This document shows, piece by piece, positions 49,276-58,546 of a DNA stretch of 64,000 nt (its first letter is position 1; every line of letters begins with the position of its first letter). A model generated the notes under the pieces. It was not told the origin of the DNA, made no database searches, and saw only the letters and a list, made by a program, of their open reading frames with translations. The stretch comes from Aalborgiella sp963841045 (GTDB taxonomy: Bacteria; Pseudomonadota; Gammaproteobacteria; Burkholderiales; Burkholderiaceae_C), in NCBI GenBank assembly GCA_963841045.1, contig CAWJBD010000004.1, forward strand, positions 1 through 64,000, read 5' to 3'. A program made the position numbers and the translations under genes.

Positions 49276-49296
49276 TAATTGCACTAGCCTTTTTTT
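49266..49296 (+). terminator. Rho-independent terminator or attenuator between rplT and pheS
   Basis: GGCTAG (49266-49271) pairs with CTAGCC (49284-49289), followed by seven T residues. It lies 41 bp before the pheS start. No leader peptide rich in Phe is visible, so simple partial termination is more likely than attenuation. Confidence 0.75.
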
Positions 49297-49336
49297 ATTG
49301 AATTTTTGTTTTATAGAAGTTCCCAAAATAATCAAT

Positions 49337-50389
49337 ATGAATGAACTGAATGCCATCGTTGAAGCCGCAAAACAAGCCTTCACGGCTGCTGCCACCTCTG
49401 CCGATCTAGAAAACGCCAAAGCCTTGTTTTTGGGTAAAGCCGGCAGCATCACTGAACTGATGAAAGGTATGGCTACTTTGCCCGTTGAAGAGAAAAAAAC
49501 ACGCGGTGCAGCAATCAACGTGGCTAAGCAGGCAATCGAAGCCGCATTAACAAACCGACGTCAAGTCATGGCAGACGCTGAGCTTGATTTGCAATTGAAA
49601 GCCGAGGCTTTGGATGTCAGTTTGCCCGGACGCAAACGTGGAGCGGGTGGTTTACACCCAGTTTCCTTAACGCTGGAACGCATTGAAGGCATTTTCGGTT
49701 CTATGGGGTTTGATGTGGCACAAGGCCCCGAAATTGAATCGGATTGGTTTAACTTCACCGCGTTGAATACGCCAGAGGATCATCCAGCGCGTTCCATGCA
49801 CGATACTTTTTATGTCGAAGGTGGCAGCGCAACAGCACCTAACTTGTTGCGCACACACACCAGCCCGATGCAGATTCGGCACGCTGTGCAACACGTCAAA
49901 AAGCACCGCACTTTGATTGACCAAGGCGGTCAAATGCCTGAGATACGTGTGATTGCGCCTGGACGTACGTATCGCGTAGACAGCGATGCCACGCACTCGC
50001 CAATGTTCCACCAATGTGAAGGCCTATGGATTGGTGCGAATGTGAGCTTCAAAGATTTGAAAGTGGTCTTTACTGATTTTTGTCGGACCTTTTTCGAATC
50101 AGAAGATTTGGTTTTGCGATTCAGACCCAGTTTTTTTCCATTCACCGAGCCCAGCGCTGAAATCGACATTCAATTCCAAACTGGCCCTCTAGCAGGTCGC
50201 TGGTTAGAAGTTGCAGGCTCTGGGCAAGTGCATCCGAATGTGGTGCGCAACATGGGTTTGGACCCTGAAAAATACATTGGTTTTGCCTTTGGCATGGGAC
50301 CTGACCGCTTAACAATGCTGCGTTACGGTGTGAATGATTTGCGTTTATTTTTCGATGGCGATATTCGATTTTTATCGCAGTTTCAATGA
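49337..50389 (+). CDS. pheS: Phenylalanyl-tRNA synthetase alpha subunit
   Basis: 350 residues from the ATG at 49337. An N-terminal coiled coil precedes the class II core: motif 1 ARSMHDTFYVEGG context, motif 2 (FHQCEGLWIGANVSFKDLKV), the substrate loop RFRPSFFPFTEPSAEIDIQF and motif 3 GFAFGMGPDRLTMLRYGVND. It forms the alpha2-beta2 enzyme with PheT. Confidence 0.97.
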   Translation: MNELNAIVEAAKQAFTAAATSADLENAKALFLGKAGSITELMKGMATLPVEEKKTRGAAINVAKQAIEAALTNRRQVMADAELDLQLKAEALDVSLPGRKRGAGGLHPVSLTLERIEGIFGSMGFDVAQGPEIESDWFNFTALNTPEDHPARSMHDTFYVEGGSATAPNLLRTHTSPMQIRHAVQHVKKHRTLIDQGGQMPEIRVIAPGRTYRVDSDATHSPMFHQCEGLWIGANVSFKDLKVVFTDFCRTFFESEDLVLRFRPSFFPFTEPSAEIDIQFQTGPLAGRWLEVAGSGQVHPNVVRNMGLDPEKYIGFAFGMGPDRLTMLRYGVNDLRLFFDGDIRFLSQFQ

Positions 50390-50465
50390 TGCTTAACGAT
50401 TGATGCTCATCATCACAAAATAATACGAAGAAACTTCCAACACTTTCACGAAATAAATACTGACT

Positions 50466-52910
50466 ATGCAATTCCCAGAATCTTGGTTGCGCGAATTTTG
50501 TAATCCACCATTGAGCACAGACCAACTGGCTGAAACACTCACCATGGGTGGTTTAGAGGTGGAGGAGCAAAGCCCTGTTGCCCCACCATTTAGCAATGTT
50601 TTGGTGGGACAAATCGTAGCAGTGGAGCAGCACCCGAATGCTGATCGTTTGCGCGTCTGTCAAGTTAATGTGGGGCAATTGCATTTACTTAACATTGTTT
50701 GCGGTGCACCCAATGCACGTGTTGGCATTAAAGTGCCGTGTGCGATGGTGGGCGCAGTGTTGCCACCAGGGGAAGACGGTAAACCCTTTGTGATCAAATT
50801 GGGTAAATTACGTGGCGTCGAAAGCCAGGGCATGCTGTGCTCTGCCAATGAACTGAAGCTGAGCGATGCAAAAGATGGTTTGCTGGAACTACCAGCCGAT
50901 GCGGTGGTGGGGCAAGACATTCGCATGCATTTGAATTTGGACGATACATTGCTAACATTGAAGTTAACGCCCAACTTAGCACACTGCTTGAGCATCTATG
51001 GCGTTGCCAGAGAGTTGTCGGCTTTAACGGGTTCGCCTTTAAAGCATCCGCAATTTCCTGTAATTCCTGTTGCACACTCAGACAAACTCGCAGTCAAAAT
51101 CAGCAGTCCAGATTTGTGCGGTCGCTTTACAGGTCGTGTCGTCAAAGGTGTGAACTTTGCGGCACCTACACCGCAATGGATGGTTGAAAAATTGGCTCGC
51201 TGTGGCCAGCGCAGTGTCAGCGCTTTGGTTGATATTTCGAATTATGTGATGTTTGAATTGGGTCGACCCACCCACATTTTTGATTTGGACAAAATCTCAG
51301 GCGGTTTGGATGTTCGTTGGGGTAAAGCGGGCGAGACCTTGAAATTGCTCAATTGCAGTACGGTCACTGTTGATGCTCAAGTTGGCGTTATTGCAGATGA
51401 AACTGCTATCGAATCGCTAGCGGGCATCATGGGTGGAGATGTGACAGCAGTATCCGAAACAACTCAAAATATTTACATAGAAGCAGCGTTTTGGTGGCCA
51501 AAAGCCATCGCAGGTCGTTCACGCCGATTCAATTTTTCAACTGATGCTGGGCATCGGTTTGAGCGCGGTGTTGACCCACAATTAACGATAGAGCACATAG
51601 AGCGCATCACCCAATTGGTCATCGATATTTGTGGCGGTACTGCAGGTCCGATTGATGACCAACAACCCAACATGCCGAAGATTGAGGCAGTTAAATTACG
51701 TGTTGCACGTGCATCCAAAATATTGGGTATGCCGGTTACTTTGGCGCAATGCACCGATGCTTTTGTTAAATTAGGCTTGTCACATACTGTCGACGGTGAA
51801 ACCATTACGGTGACACCCCCTAGCTACCGTTTTGACATTCAAATTGAAGAAGATTTAATTGAAGAAGTGGTGCGCATGGTGGGTTTCAATAACTTGCCGA
51901 CTACGCCACCACTGGCGCCCATCACCGCAAAGTTGCGTCCTGAATCGCAACGTGGGCCATTTGCTTTGCGTCGGTCTTTGGCCGCTATGGGGTATCAAGA
52001 AACCATCAACTTCAGCTTTGTCGAAGAAAAGTGGGAAAACGATTTGGCAGGCAATGCCAACCCTATCAAACTGCTGAATCCGATTGCCAGCAACATGAGT
52101 GTGATGCGCACATCTTTGTTAGGTTCATTGCTACAAGTTTTGAAATACAACATTGATCGCAAAGCCAGCCGAGTGCGGATTTTTGAAATTGGTCGTGTGT
52201 TTTTACGCGATGCCAATGTGAAAAATACCGATACAACGGTTGAAGGATTTAACCAACCCATGCGTGTAGCAGGTTTGGCTTATGGCAATCTAGACGAGCT
52301 GCAATGGGGCAGGGTAGAGCAATCGTCAGATTACTTTGATGTGAAAGGTGAAGTGGAAGCGCTGTTGGCAACTGCTTCGGCTGAGTTTGTACCAGCCGTT
52401 CATCCTGCCATGCACCCTGGACGTTGCGCGCAGGTTATTGTCAATGGTCATGCGGCAGGTTACTTGGGCGAATTACATCCCAAATGGGTTCAATCGTATG
52501 ATTTAGGCAAAGGAGCAAAATCATCTAAAGCCCCCATTTTGTTTGAATTGGAATTAGACATTTTGCTGCAACATGCTGTTCCTGTGGCGCAAACTGTATT
52601 AAAAATGCAAGATGTCGAACGCGATATATCAATCGTAGTTCCTGAAAAAGTCACACATGCCGACATCATGAAAGCGATTGATGCCGCTCAGATAGATGGC
52701 ATGACACGAAGTGCAACATTGTTTGACATCTACCGACCCAAAACTGCGACCAGTGATATGTCAATGGATGAAAAAAGCTTGGCCGTGCGCTTGACTTTTA
52801 ACAGTCAGGATGCGACCATGAAATTCGAAGCTGAGGACTTTGACAAGGCAGTGGCCAGTGTCTTGCAGCAGCTTCAATCAGCAGTGGGTGGCAGATTGCG
52901 TGGCGCTTAA
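50466..52910 (+). CDS. pheT: Phenylalanyl-tRNA synthetase beta subunit
   Basis: 814 residues, the usual size. Order: tRNA-binding EMAP-like domain (VLVGQIVAVEQHPNADRLRV), B1/B5 domains, B3/B4 editing domain (VDISNYVMFELGRPTHIFDL), catalytic-like domain (FSTDAGHRFERGVDP, LLNPIASNMSVMRTSLLGSL) and the C-terminal ferredoxin-like anticodon-binding domain (VERDISIVVPEKVTHADIMK). It binds and edits tRNA-Phe. Intact. Confidence 0.97.
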   Translation: MQFPESWLREFCNPPLSTDQLAETLTMGGLEVEEQSPVAPPFSNVLVGQIVAVEQHPNADRLRVCQVNVGQLHLLNIVCGAPNARVGIKVPCAMVGAVLPPGEDGKPFVIKLGKLRGVESQGMLCSANELKLSDAKDGLLELPADAVVGQDIRMHLNLDDTLLTLKLTPNLAHCLSIYGVARELSALTGSPLKHPQFPVIPVAHSDKLAVKISSPDLCGRFTGRVVKGVNFAAPTPQWMVEKLARCGQRSVSALVDISNYVMFELGRPTHIFDLDKISGGLDVRWGKAGETLKLLNCSTVTVDAQVGVIADETAIESLAGIMGGDVTAVSETTQNIYIEAAFWWPKAIAGRSRRFNFSTDAGHRFERGVDPQLTIEHIERITQLVIDICGGTAGPIDDQQPNMPKIEAVKLRVARASKILGMPVTLAQCTDAFVKLGLSHTVDGETITVTPPSYRFDIQIEEDLIEEVVRMVGFNNLPTTPPLAPITAKLRPESQRGPFALRRSLAAMGYQETINFSFVEEKWENDLAGNANPIKLLNPIASNMSVMRTSLLGSLLQVLKYNIDRKASRVRIFEIGRVFLRDANVKNTDTTVEGFNQPMRVAGLAYGNLDELQWGRVEQSSDYFDVKGEVEALLATASAEFVPAVHPAMHPGRCAQVIVNGHAAGYLGELHPKWVQSYDLGKGAKSSKAPILFELELDILLQHAVPVAQTVLKMQDVERDISIVVPEKVTHADIMKAIDAAQIDGMTRSATLFDIYRPKTATSDMSMDEKSLAVRLTFNSQDATMKFEAEDFDKAVASVLQQLQSAVGGRLRGA

Positions 52911-52976
52911 AGTTTCGCACATTCAATTCATACTGACGAAGATCGATCTTTCTACAATTAAACCGAAGAGACCACG

Positions 52977-53291
52977 ATGGAAATTTCAATTGAAAGTTTA
53001 GAGACCACATCGCTCACCAAAGCACAAATGGCTGAAATTTTGTGCGAAAAAATCGGCTTGAATATGCGCGAATCCAAAGACATGGTCGACGCATTTTTCG
53101 ATTTAATATGCCAACAGCTGGTAGAAGGCAATGATGTAAAAATCCCAGGATTCGGTAACTTTCAAATTCGAGACAAAGCTGCCAGACCCGGTCGCAACCC
53201 GCGCACAGGCGAAATGGTTCCTATCAAAGCACGCCGAGCCATCACATTTCATTCAAGTCTGAAACTGAAAGCGCAGTTAACTGGGCAATAA
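52977..53291 (+). CDS. ihfA: Integration host factor alpha subunit
   Basis: 104 residues, HU/IHF fold: LTKAQMAEILCEKIGLNMRE, VKIPGFGNFQIRDKAARPGR and NPRTGEMVPIKARRAITFHS, including the conserved Pro that intercalates DNA in RNPRTGE. It pairs with IhfB to bend DNA. The position after pheT is the standard one in beta- and gammaproteobacteria. Confidence 0.95.
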   Translation: MEISIESLETTSLTKAQMAEILCEKIGLNMRESKDMVDAFFDLICQQLVEGNDVKIPGFGNFQIRDKAARPGRNPRTGEMVPIKARRAITFHSSLKLKAQLTGQ

Positions 53292-53400
53292 CAGCAGCGT
53301 ATTTGCGTTTTATTGGGGAAATAAATATTTTTCATTCCCCCTATCAATGTGGCCAAAGTTAGAGTAATCTACTAGCTTTCTCACGTAGGACATTGATTTA

Positions 53401-53943
53401 ATGGAGAATATTCTCCCTCCCATTCCAGCAAAGCGCTATTTCACAATCGGTGAAGTGGCGGAGCTGTGTGCGATTAAACCGCACGTGCTACGGTATTGGG
53501 AGCAAGAGTTCACGCAATTGAGGCCTATGAAGCGCAGTGGCAATAGACGCTACTACCAGCGACACGAAGTGCAGATGATTCGGCGCATACGTGATTTGTT
53601 GTACGAGCAAGGTTTTACCATCAATGGCGCGCGCAATAAATTGCAAGAAATGATGCATTCAATGCGTTCCGAAAATCGAAATGCAAATGGAAACGGAAAC
53701 GGACATACCATTTTGCAGGATGACGGCCATCACGTTAATGGGTTCGATCAAAATGACTATGCCGAATCGAACGATGAATACCATTCGCAAATTGAAGATG
53801 AAGACGATAATTTGAACGATGCATTGAGTGTTTTGCAACATGAAGTGCCAGCCTACGATCAACATTCAGAACTCAGTTTGCTGTGGCGAACTGTTCGCCA
53901 AGAATTGTTCGAAATTCGAACCATGCTGAACGCTTCGCATTAA
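53401..53943 (+). CDS. MerR-family transcriptional regulator
   Basis: 180 residues. The winged helix at residues 10-80 (RYFTIGEVAELCAIKPHVLR, then RPMKRSGNRRYYQRHEVQMI) is of the MerR/CarH-like type that habitually follows ihfA in this class of bacteria. The centre is Asn- and Asp/Glu-rich and probably disordered (NRNANGNGNGHTILQDDGH); the C-terminal helix (ELSLLWRTVRQELFEIRTML) may dimerise. There is no Cys cluster for metal sensing. The effector is unknown. Confidence 0.85.
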   Translation: MENILPPIPAKRYFTIGEVAELCAIKPHVLRYWEQEFTQLRPMKRSGNRRYYQRHEVQMIRRIRDLLYEQGFTINGARNKLQEMMHSMRSENRNANGNGNGHTILQDDGHHVNGFDQNDYAESNDEYHSQIEDEDDNLNDALSVLQHEVPAYDQHSELSLLWRTVRQELFEIRTMLNASH

Positions 53944-53970
53944 TTGCAGAGGTTATAATTCTCAGCGATT

Positions 53971-54047
53971 CGGTGTGTGGCGCAGCCTGGTAGCGCACTT
54001 GCATGGGGTGCAAGGGGTCGAAGGTTCGAATCCTTTCACACCGACCA
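53971..54047 (+). tRNA. tRNA-Pro (GGG)
   Basis: 77 nt with encoded CCA. Acceptor CGGTGTG pairs with CACACCG; D arm GCGCAGCCTGGTAGCGC; anticodon stem CTTGC/GCAAG with loop ATGGGGT, giving anticodon GGG; T arm with GTTCGAATC. It stands alone between merR and cobQ. Confidence 0.97.
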
Positions 54048-54102
54048 GTTTTTTGTTTCAATAATGTATAAGCTGGCCATTCACAATTCTGCTTTTCAAG
54101 TC

Positions 54103-54157
54103 CCTTATGCTATATTAATGATAGCAGTCTAGGCAATAAATACGCCGGCTAGAGGCA
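54103..54157 (+). repeat. Dispersed palindromic repeat, intergenic copy between tRNA-Pro and cobQ
   Basis: TTATGCTATATTAATGATAG then CAGTCTAGGCAATAAATACG and CCGGCTAGAGGC. A close match to consensus, ending 16 bp before the cobQ start. Confidence 0.9.
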
Positions 54158-54172
54158 CAGAACACATATAGA

Positions 54173-55633
54173 ATGCATCCTATGCGCGCCAAAGCTATCA
54201 TGGTTTTAGGTACTACCAGCGGTGCAGGCAAAAGTTGGTTGACCACTGCGTTGTGCCGCTATTACGCGCGACAAGGTCTCAAAGTTGCTCCCTTTAAAGC
54301 ACAAAACATGAGCAACAATGCCAGAGTTGTTGCTGGCGGTGAAATTGGCAGTGCTCAATACTTTCAAGCCATGGCTGCAAGAGCGGTGCCTGAGGTACGC
54401 ATGAATCCGTTGTTGCTCAAACCCGAAAGCGACACACACAGTCAAGTCGTCGCATTGGGTCAAGTCAACATGGAGTTAACACAAATACCTTGGCAAGATC
54501 GCAGCGAGCATGTCTGGCCCATGATTCAAAAAGCGCTGTTTGAATTGATGTCTGAGAATGACATCGTCGTCATCGAGGGTGCAGGCTCGCCGGCTGAGAT
54601 CAACCTCAAAGAGCGGGACATCGTTAACATGCGCGTAGCGATAGCTGCACACGCAAATTGTTTGTTGGTCACAGATATTGACCGAGGAGGTGCATTTGCG
54701 CATCTTTATGGAACGCATCAATTGCTACAACCCGAAGAACAAGCATTGATCAAAGGGTTTGTGCTGAACAAATTCAGGGGCGATGCCAGTCTGCTTGCGC
54801 CAGGCCCTCAAATGCTGGAAGCCTTAACTGGTGTACCTACCGTTGCCACTTTGCCCATGTGGTGGCAACATGGCTTACCCGAAGAAGATGGTTTATACAA
54901 ATCCCCCATTTCGAAAACGGAGATTACAACGACCATCGCCATCATTGCTTACCCACGAATCAGTAATTTAGACGAATTTCAAGCCTTGAATAACATACCC
55001 GGCGTTCAACTTAAATGGGTGCGATCTGCTAATGAGATGGCGGGTGCCGATTGGTTGATATTGCCAGGTAGCAAAAATACCAGTGCCGATTTGTTGTGGT
55101 TGCGCTCTCAAGGCTTGGACAAAGCAATTTCAAACCATGCCGCACAAGGTATGGCCGTTTTAGGTATCTGCGGTGGTTTACAAATGTTGGGTGAAGCCTT
55201 GATTGATCCGCACAGTATCGAAGGCAACGCTGCTGGCTTGGGCTTGCTTCCACTGGTGACGCATTTTGCAAAAGATAAAACGGTACAGCGCTGCCACACA
55301 CAATTTGCGTCTGATTTGTTGGGGGCTTGGTCTGTTTTGAGCGAAGTGCAAATCAGCGGTTATGAAATTCACCAAGGTCATACCACGCAGCACCCTGCAA
55401 TGGCCAAAGGGGGGGATGTGGCAGTATGCGCATTACCGAATGCATTAGGTTGGCAAAATAAAAAAGGCAATGTGATGGGTATTTATTTGCATGGCTTATT
55501 TGAAGACGAGGCTGCACTCAAAGCCTTATTCGGAATTTCAACGCCGATTTTGGATTCTGTATTCGATGGTTTAGCAGACTATATTGATCACTATTTTGAA
55601 CCACAATTTCTAAACAAACTTATCAAGAATTGA
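54173..55633 (+). CDS. cobQ: Cobyric acid synthase
   Basis: 486 residues. The N-terminal dethiobiotin-synthase-like amidase domain has the P-loop GTTSGAGKSWLTTALCRYY and the typical KAQNMSNNARVVAGGEIGSA; the C-terminal class I glutamine amidotransferase domain has the nucleophile Cys in GICGGLQMLG and the His in YLHGLFEDE. It amidates adenosylcobyrinate a,c-diamide in cobalamin synthesis. ATG 54173 or 54182 is possible. No other certain cob genes are adjacent, but a CobD/CbiB-like gene is at 26517. Confidence 0.93.
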   Translation: MHPMRAKAIMVLGTTSGAGKSWLTTALCRYYARQGLKVAPFKAQNMSNNARVVAGGEIGSAQYFQAMAARAVPEVRMNPLLLKPESDTHSQVVALGQVNMELTQIPWQDRSEHVWPMIQKALFELMSENDIVVIEGAGSPAEINLKERDIVNMRVAIAAHANCLLVTDIDRGGAFAHLYGTHQLLQPEEQALIKGFVLNKFRGDASLLAPGPQMLEALTGVPTVATLPMWWQHGLPEEDGLYKSPISKTEITTTIAIIAYPRISNLDEFQALNNIPGVQLKWVRSANEMAGADWLILPGSKNTSADLLWLRSQGLDKAISNHAAQGMAVLGICGGLQMLGEALIDPHSIEGNAAGLGLLPLVTHFAKDKTVQRCHTQFASDLLGAWSVLSEVQISGYEIHQGHTTQHPAMAKGGDVAVCALPNALGWQNKKGNVMGIYLHGLFEDEAALKALFGISTPILDSVFDGLADYIDHYFEPQFLNKLIKN

Positions 55634-55700
55634 CCTTCATCAAGCACTGTGTGGTTGATAGGCGTAGACTGAAGTTTTAATTACTTAAAGGACTTCATCT

Positions 55701-56096
55701 ATGTCACATTACCATGCCGTTGTTTGGTTGGATCACAAAGAAGCTCATGTCATGCACATTGCACCTGATGACATCGAAAAATCGATCATCCACCCCAGTG
55801 GCGCGCATCAAAAGCATTTGCATGGAAAAGGTGGTGTGGTTGGTTCAGGACGCGCTGTAGAAGATAAAGCGTATTACCATGCTATTGCAACTGCGCTACA
55901 CGGCGCTACTGAGATTTTGGTAATGGGCCCTGCGCAAGCAAAGTTGGCATTGATCAAACATATCCACGCACACGATAAGGATTTGGTTGAAAAGATCATC
56001 GGTGTTGAAACTGTAGATCACCCCACTGACGGACAAGTGGTTGCGTATGCACGCAAATATTTTGCTGCAAAAGATCAAATGCTGTCGCAAACTTAA
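55701..56096 (+). CDS. Small conserved His-rich protein, possibly translation-related
   Basis: 131 residues. MSHYHAVVWLDHKEAHVMHI and ALHGATEILVMGPAQAKLAL, HIHAHDKDLVEKIIGVETVD. It resembles small proteins that databases call 'translational machinery protein', whose fold recalls the third domain of peptide release factor eRF1/Pelota. I cannot see catalytic residues. A good AAGG site precedes the ATG. Confidence 0.6.
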   Translation: MSHYHAVVWLDHKEAHVMHIAPDDIEKSIIHPSGAHQKHLHGKGGVVGSGRAVEDKAYYHAIATALHGATEILVMGPAQAKLALIKHIHAHDKDLVEKIIGVETVDHPTDGQVVAYARKYFAAKDQMLSQT

Positions 56097-56104
56097 ATAA
56101 TCTT

Positions 56105-56139
56105 AGTTAACCCCAATTCATATTGATGAGGGGTTCTAA
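56105..56139. terminator. Hairpin after the His-rich protein gene
   Basis: TTAGTTAACCCC pairs with GGGGTTCTAA around a 15-nt loop. It is A/T flanked, so it may work as terminator for the upstream gene. Confidence 0.55.
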
Positions 56140-56142
56140 TCT

Positions 56143-56174
56143 TTAAAAGCAGTAATTTCCAATTACGCTTTTAA
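56143..56174 (+). promoter_or_regulatory. Near-perfect hairpin in the leader of the RNB ribonuclease gene
   Basis: TTAAAAGC-A-GTAATT then TCC then AATTAC-GCTTTTAA: a 14-bp stem with one bulged A and a 3-nt loop. It ends at the AAAGG ribosome-binding region about 18 bp before the ATG at 56192, so opening or cutting the stem could control translation. Confidence 0.6.
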
Positions 56175-56191
56175 AGGTGTATATTGGCTGC

Positions 56192-57685
56192 ATGAACAAG
56201 CAAAACCAAAATCAGAAACAACATCGCCATCAACGCTCAGATCTGGTAAGAATTTCGATTGAAGCCATGATAGAGCGCGGACTGAAGCCTGAATTTGGTT
56301 CAAAGGTTGAACATCAATTATCAAAAATTACAGGTCCGGCACTATCAGAAAATCAAGCGGATATTTTTGATTTAACGGATTTGCTTTGGTGTTCGATCGA
56401 TAATGATGACTCCCTCGATTTAGACCAATTGACGGTCTCTGAAATATTACCCAATGACAATGTGAAATTAAGAGTTGCCATTGCAGATGTGGATGCTTTG
56501 GTAAAAATAGGGACACCTATCGATGAGCATGCTTGGGAAAATACAACTTCAGTTTATACCTCAGCGCGCATTTTTCCAATGCTTCCTGAGCGCTTATCGA
56601 CAGACCTAACATCACTCAACCCAAACGAAAACCGTTTGGCCGTCGTTACAGAGATGGTGTTCAAAGCTGATGGCTCGATGATCAGTTCCACGGTTTATCG
56701 CGCCATGGTGCACAACAAAGCCAAGCTGGCTTACGATGCGGTGAGCGCATGGATAGATGGTCAAGCACCATTGCCAGAGGCTGCTGCACGTGTCAAAGGC
56801 ATGGAATTGCAATTAAGGACACAAGATGCGTTGGCCCAAAAAATGCGCAAACACCGGCATGAGGAAGGATCTTTAGAATTCGTCACATTTCAACCACGTG
56901 CCTTATTCGAGGGCGAGTCTGTCGTTGACATACGCCAACAAGTTCAGAACCGCGGCAGGCAATTGATTGAAGAAGTGATGATTGCAACCAACGGGTGTAC
57001 CGCAAAATACTTAGCAGCACATGGTGGCGCTTCGTTGCGACGTGTTGTGCGTTCACCGGAACGTTGGTTGCGCATCGTCAACGAAGCTGCCAAATATGGA
57101 GAATCCTTACCGAATGAACCGGATTCGAAAGCATTGGAAAACTTCTTAGCAAAGCGGCAAAAGGCAGATCCATTGCGCTTTCCAGATTTATCACTGGTCA
57201 TTGTGAAATTAATGGGGCGTGGCGAGTATGTGGTAGAAATACCAGGAAGCGCACCCATTGGGCACTTTGGTTTGGCTGTGCGAGACTATACCCACTCCAC
57301 CGCGCCAAATCGACGCTATCCCGATTTGATCACTTCACGCCTCATCAAAGCAGCGCTAAAGGGCGTTAAGCCACCCTATAGCGGCTCAGAGCTGGCTGCG
57401 CTTGCCATGCATTGCACAACGCAAGAAGATGCTGCGCAGAAAGTGGAGAGAAGAATGCGCAAATCAGAAGCAGCATTGCTGCTAGAGAACCGAGTCGGAA
57501 CGCATTTTGATGGCGTGGTTACCGGAAGTTCTAATCACGGAGTTTGGGTGCGTATCTTTTCGCCACCGACGGAAGGGAAGTTGGGCGATTTACGCCGAAA
57601 TGTCGAAGTAGGGGACAGAGTGCGCGTTAAATTGGTATCAACCAATGTCGAGCGTGGATTTATCGATTTTGTTTTGACCGATTAA
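56192..57685 (+). CDS. RNB-family exoribonuclease (RNase II/R type)
   Basis: 497 residues. The RNB domain is recognisable by the Asp cluster in DLLWCSIDNDDSLDLDQLTV, VRVAIADVDALVKIGTPID-type sequence, TSARIFPMLPERLSTDLTSL and YTHSTAPNRRYPDLITSRLI. There is no evident N-terminal cold-shock pair, and the C-terminal S1-like part is short (FDGVVTGSSNHGVWVRIF), so the protein is a compact RNase II-like form. It degrades RNA 3' to 5' in the cytoplasm. I use the ATG at 56192; a GTG at 56177 is in frame but overlaps the Shine-Dalgarno sequence. Confidence 0.88.
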   Translation: MNKQNQNQKQHRHQRSDLVRISIEAMIERGLKPEFGSKVEHQLSKITGPALSENQADIFDLTDLLWCSIDNDDSLDLDQLTVSEILPNDNVKLRVAIADVDALVKIGTPIDEHAWENTTSVYTSARIFPMLPERLSTDLTSLNPNENRLAVVTEMVFKADGSMISSTVYRAMVHNKAKLAYDAVSAWIDGQAPLPEAAARVKGMELQLRTQDALAQKMRKHRHEEGSLEFVTFQPRALFEGESVVDIRQQVQNRGRQLIEEVMIATNGCTAKYLAAHGGASLRRVVRSPERWLRIVNEAAKYGESLPNEPDSKALENFLAKRQKADPLRFPDLSLVIVKLMGRGEYVVEIPGSAPIGHFGLAVRDYTHSTAPNRRYPDLITSRLIKAALKGVKPPYSGSELAALAMHCTTQEDAAQKVERRMRKSEAALLLENRVGTHFDGVVTGSSNHGVWVRIFSPPTEGKLGDLRRNVEVGDRVRVKLVSTNVERGFIDFVLTD

Positions 57686-57718
57686 GTTTTTATAGCCAAC
57701 TTCAGGCAAAAAATATTG

Positions 57719-58489
57719 TTAAACCAAGCTACTCAAAAAGCCATTTGATGAAGGTATTTTTTGCATCACTTGCAGCGCAACATCCAACTCAGACATACCC
57801 ATGGGTTCGAAGCCTGCATTGAATTGCAAGTCTTCTAAAATTCTTTTGCCTTTTTCGTCAGTTGACATGCCACACAGTATTTCTTGAATTTGGTTTTTCT
57901 TGTCAGACCATTCAGCGCTGATGCAAAAACAATGACTAGCCTGTTTGCTACTCGTTTCGCCAATAACTTCTAACGAGCTACGACTCGAAGCAGCCATGCC
58001 GTTCCATGTCTCATTGAAAACGATACCGATATCTGCTTTACTTTGAATTACCGCATGCGCTGCTTTAACATGAGTCCCTACAAAGTCAAACTCGCAATTG
58101 TTATGATCAATTCCAAGTTCAGTTAACACGTTAAGGCCAAGGCCATGAATAATTAATTTATCGGTCGCGCTAGCGACACGAATTTTTCTATCGTTCGGTA
58201 AAACTGATCCTGCAATTTTTACCAAGACTGCTTCATCACTAATGCCAACCGGCTTGGCAATGGGTTGGAAACCCACTTGCTTGCAGAACACGATAGCACT
58301 GAATGGATTGGCGTAAACAAGGTGGTATCCACCTGCAATGACATCTTCACGCTCTTTAATGAAGTTATCTTTGGGTTCAAAATGCATACCAAAATCTAAT
58401 TTGCGTTGCAAATAGGTATTCAAAAAGAACCAAGCAGTGCTGTTCTTAGCCGTATCGTGTGGACAAACACTGAATTGGAATTTAGCCAT
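57719..58489 (-). CDS. PhnD-like phosphate/phosphonate-type binding protein without signal peptide
   Basis: 256 residues with a periplasmic-binding-protein fold: DVIAGGYHLVYANPFSAIVF, ILN-type hinge VLVKIAGSVLPNDRKIRVAS and HVKAAHAVIQSKADIGIVFN, resembling the PhnD-like family (PF12974). The N-terminus MAKFQFSVCPHDTAKNSTAW shows no signal peptide, so it may be cytoplasmic. No transporter partners adjoin it. Confidence 0.6.
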   Translation of the reverse strand: MAKFQFSVCPHDTAKNSTAWFFLNTYLQRKLDFGMHFEPKDNFIKEREDVIAGGYHLVYANPFSAIVFCKQVGFQPIAKPVGISDEAVLVKIAGSVLPNDRKIRVASATDKLIIHGLGLNVLTELGIDHNNCEFDFVGTHVKAAHAVIQSKADIGIVFNETWNGMAASSRSSLEVIGETSSKQASHCFCISAEWSDKKNQIQEILCGMSTDEKGKRILEDLQFNAGFEPMGMSELDVALQVMQKIPSSNGFLSSLV

Positions 58490-58546
58490 GATTTGAAAAT
58501 CTGAAGAATAAAGTCACCGAAATGACTTGCGAGAATGGATGCCGTG

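Noticed and set aside
53310..53348. GGGGAA...TTCCCC inverted repeat between ihfA and merR as terminator
   Set aside because: The stem is only six base pairs with a long loop and no T run; too weak to call.
57685..57716. Possible further copy of the dispersed repeat after the RNB gene
   Set aside because: Only TATAGCC and CAGGCA resemble the consensus; the CGCCGG part and the hairpin are missing.
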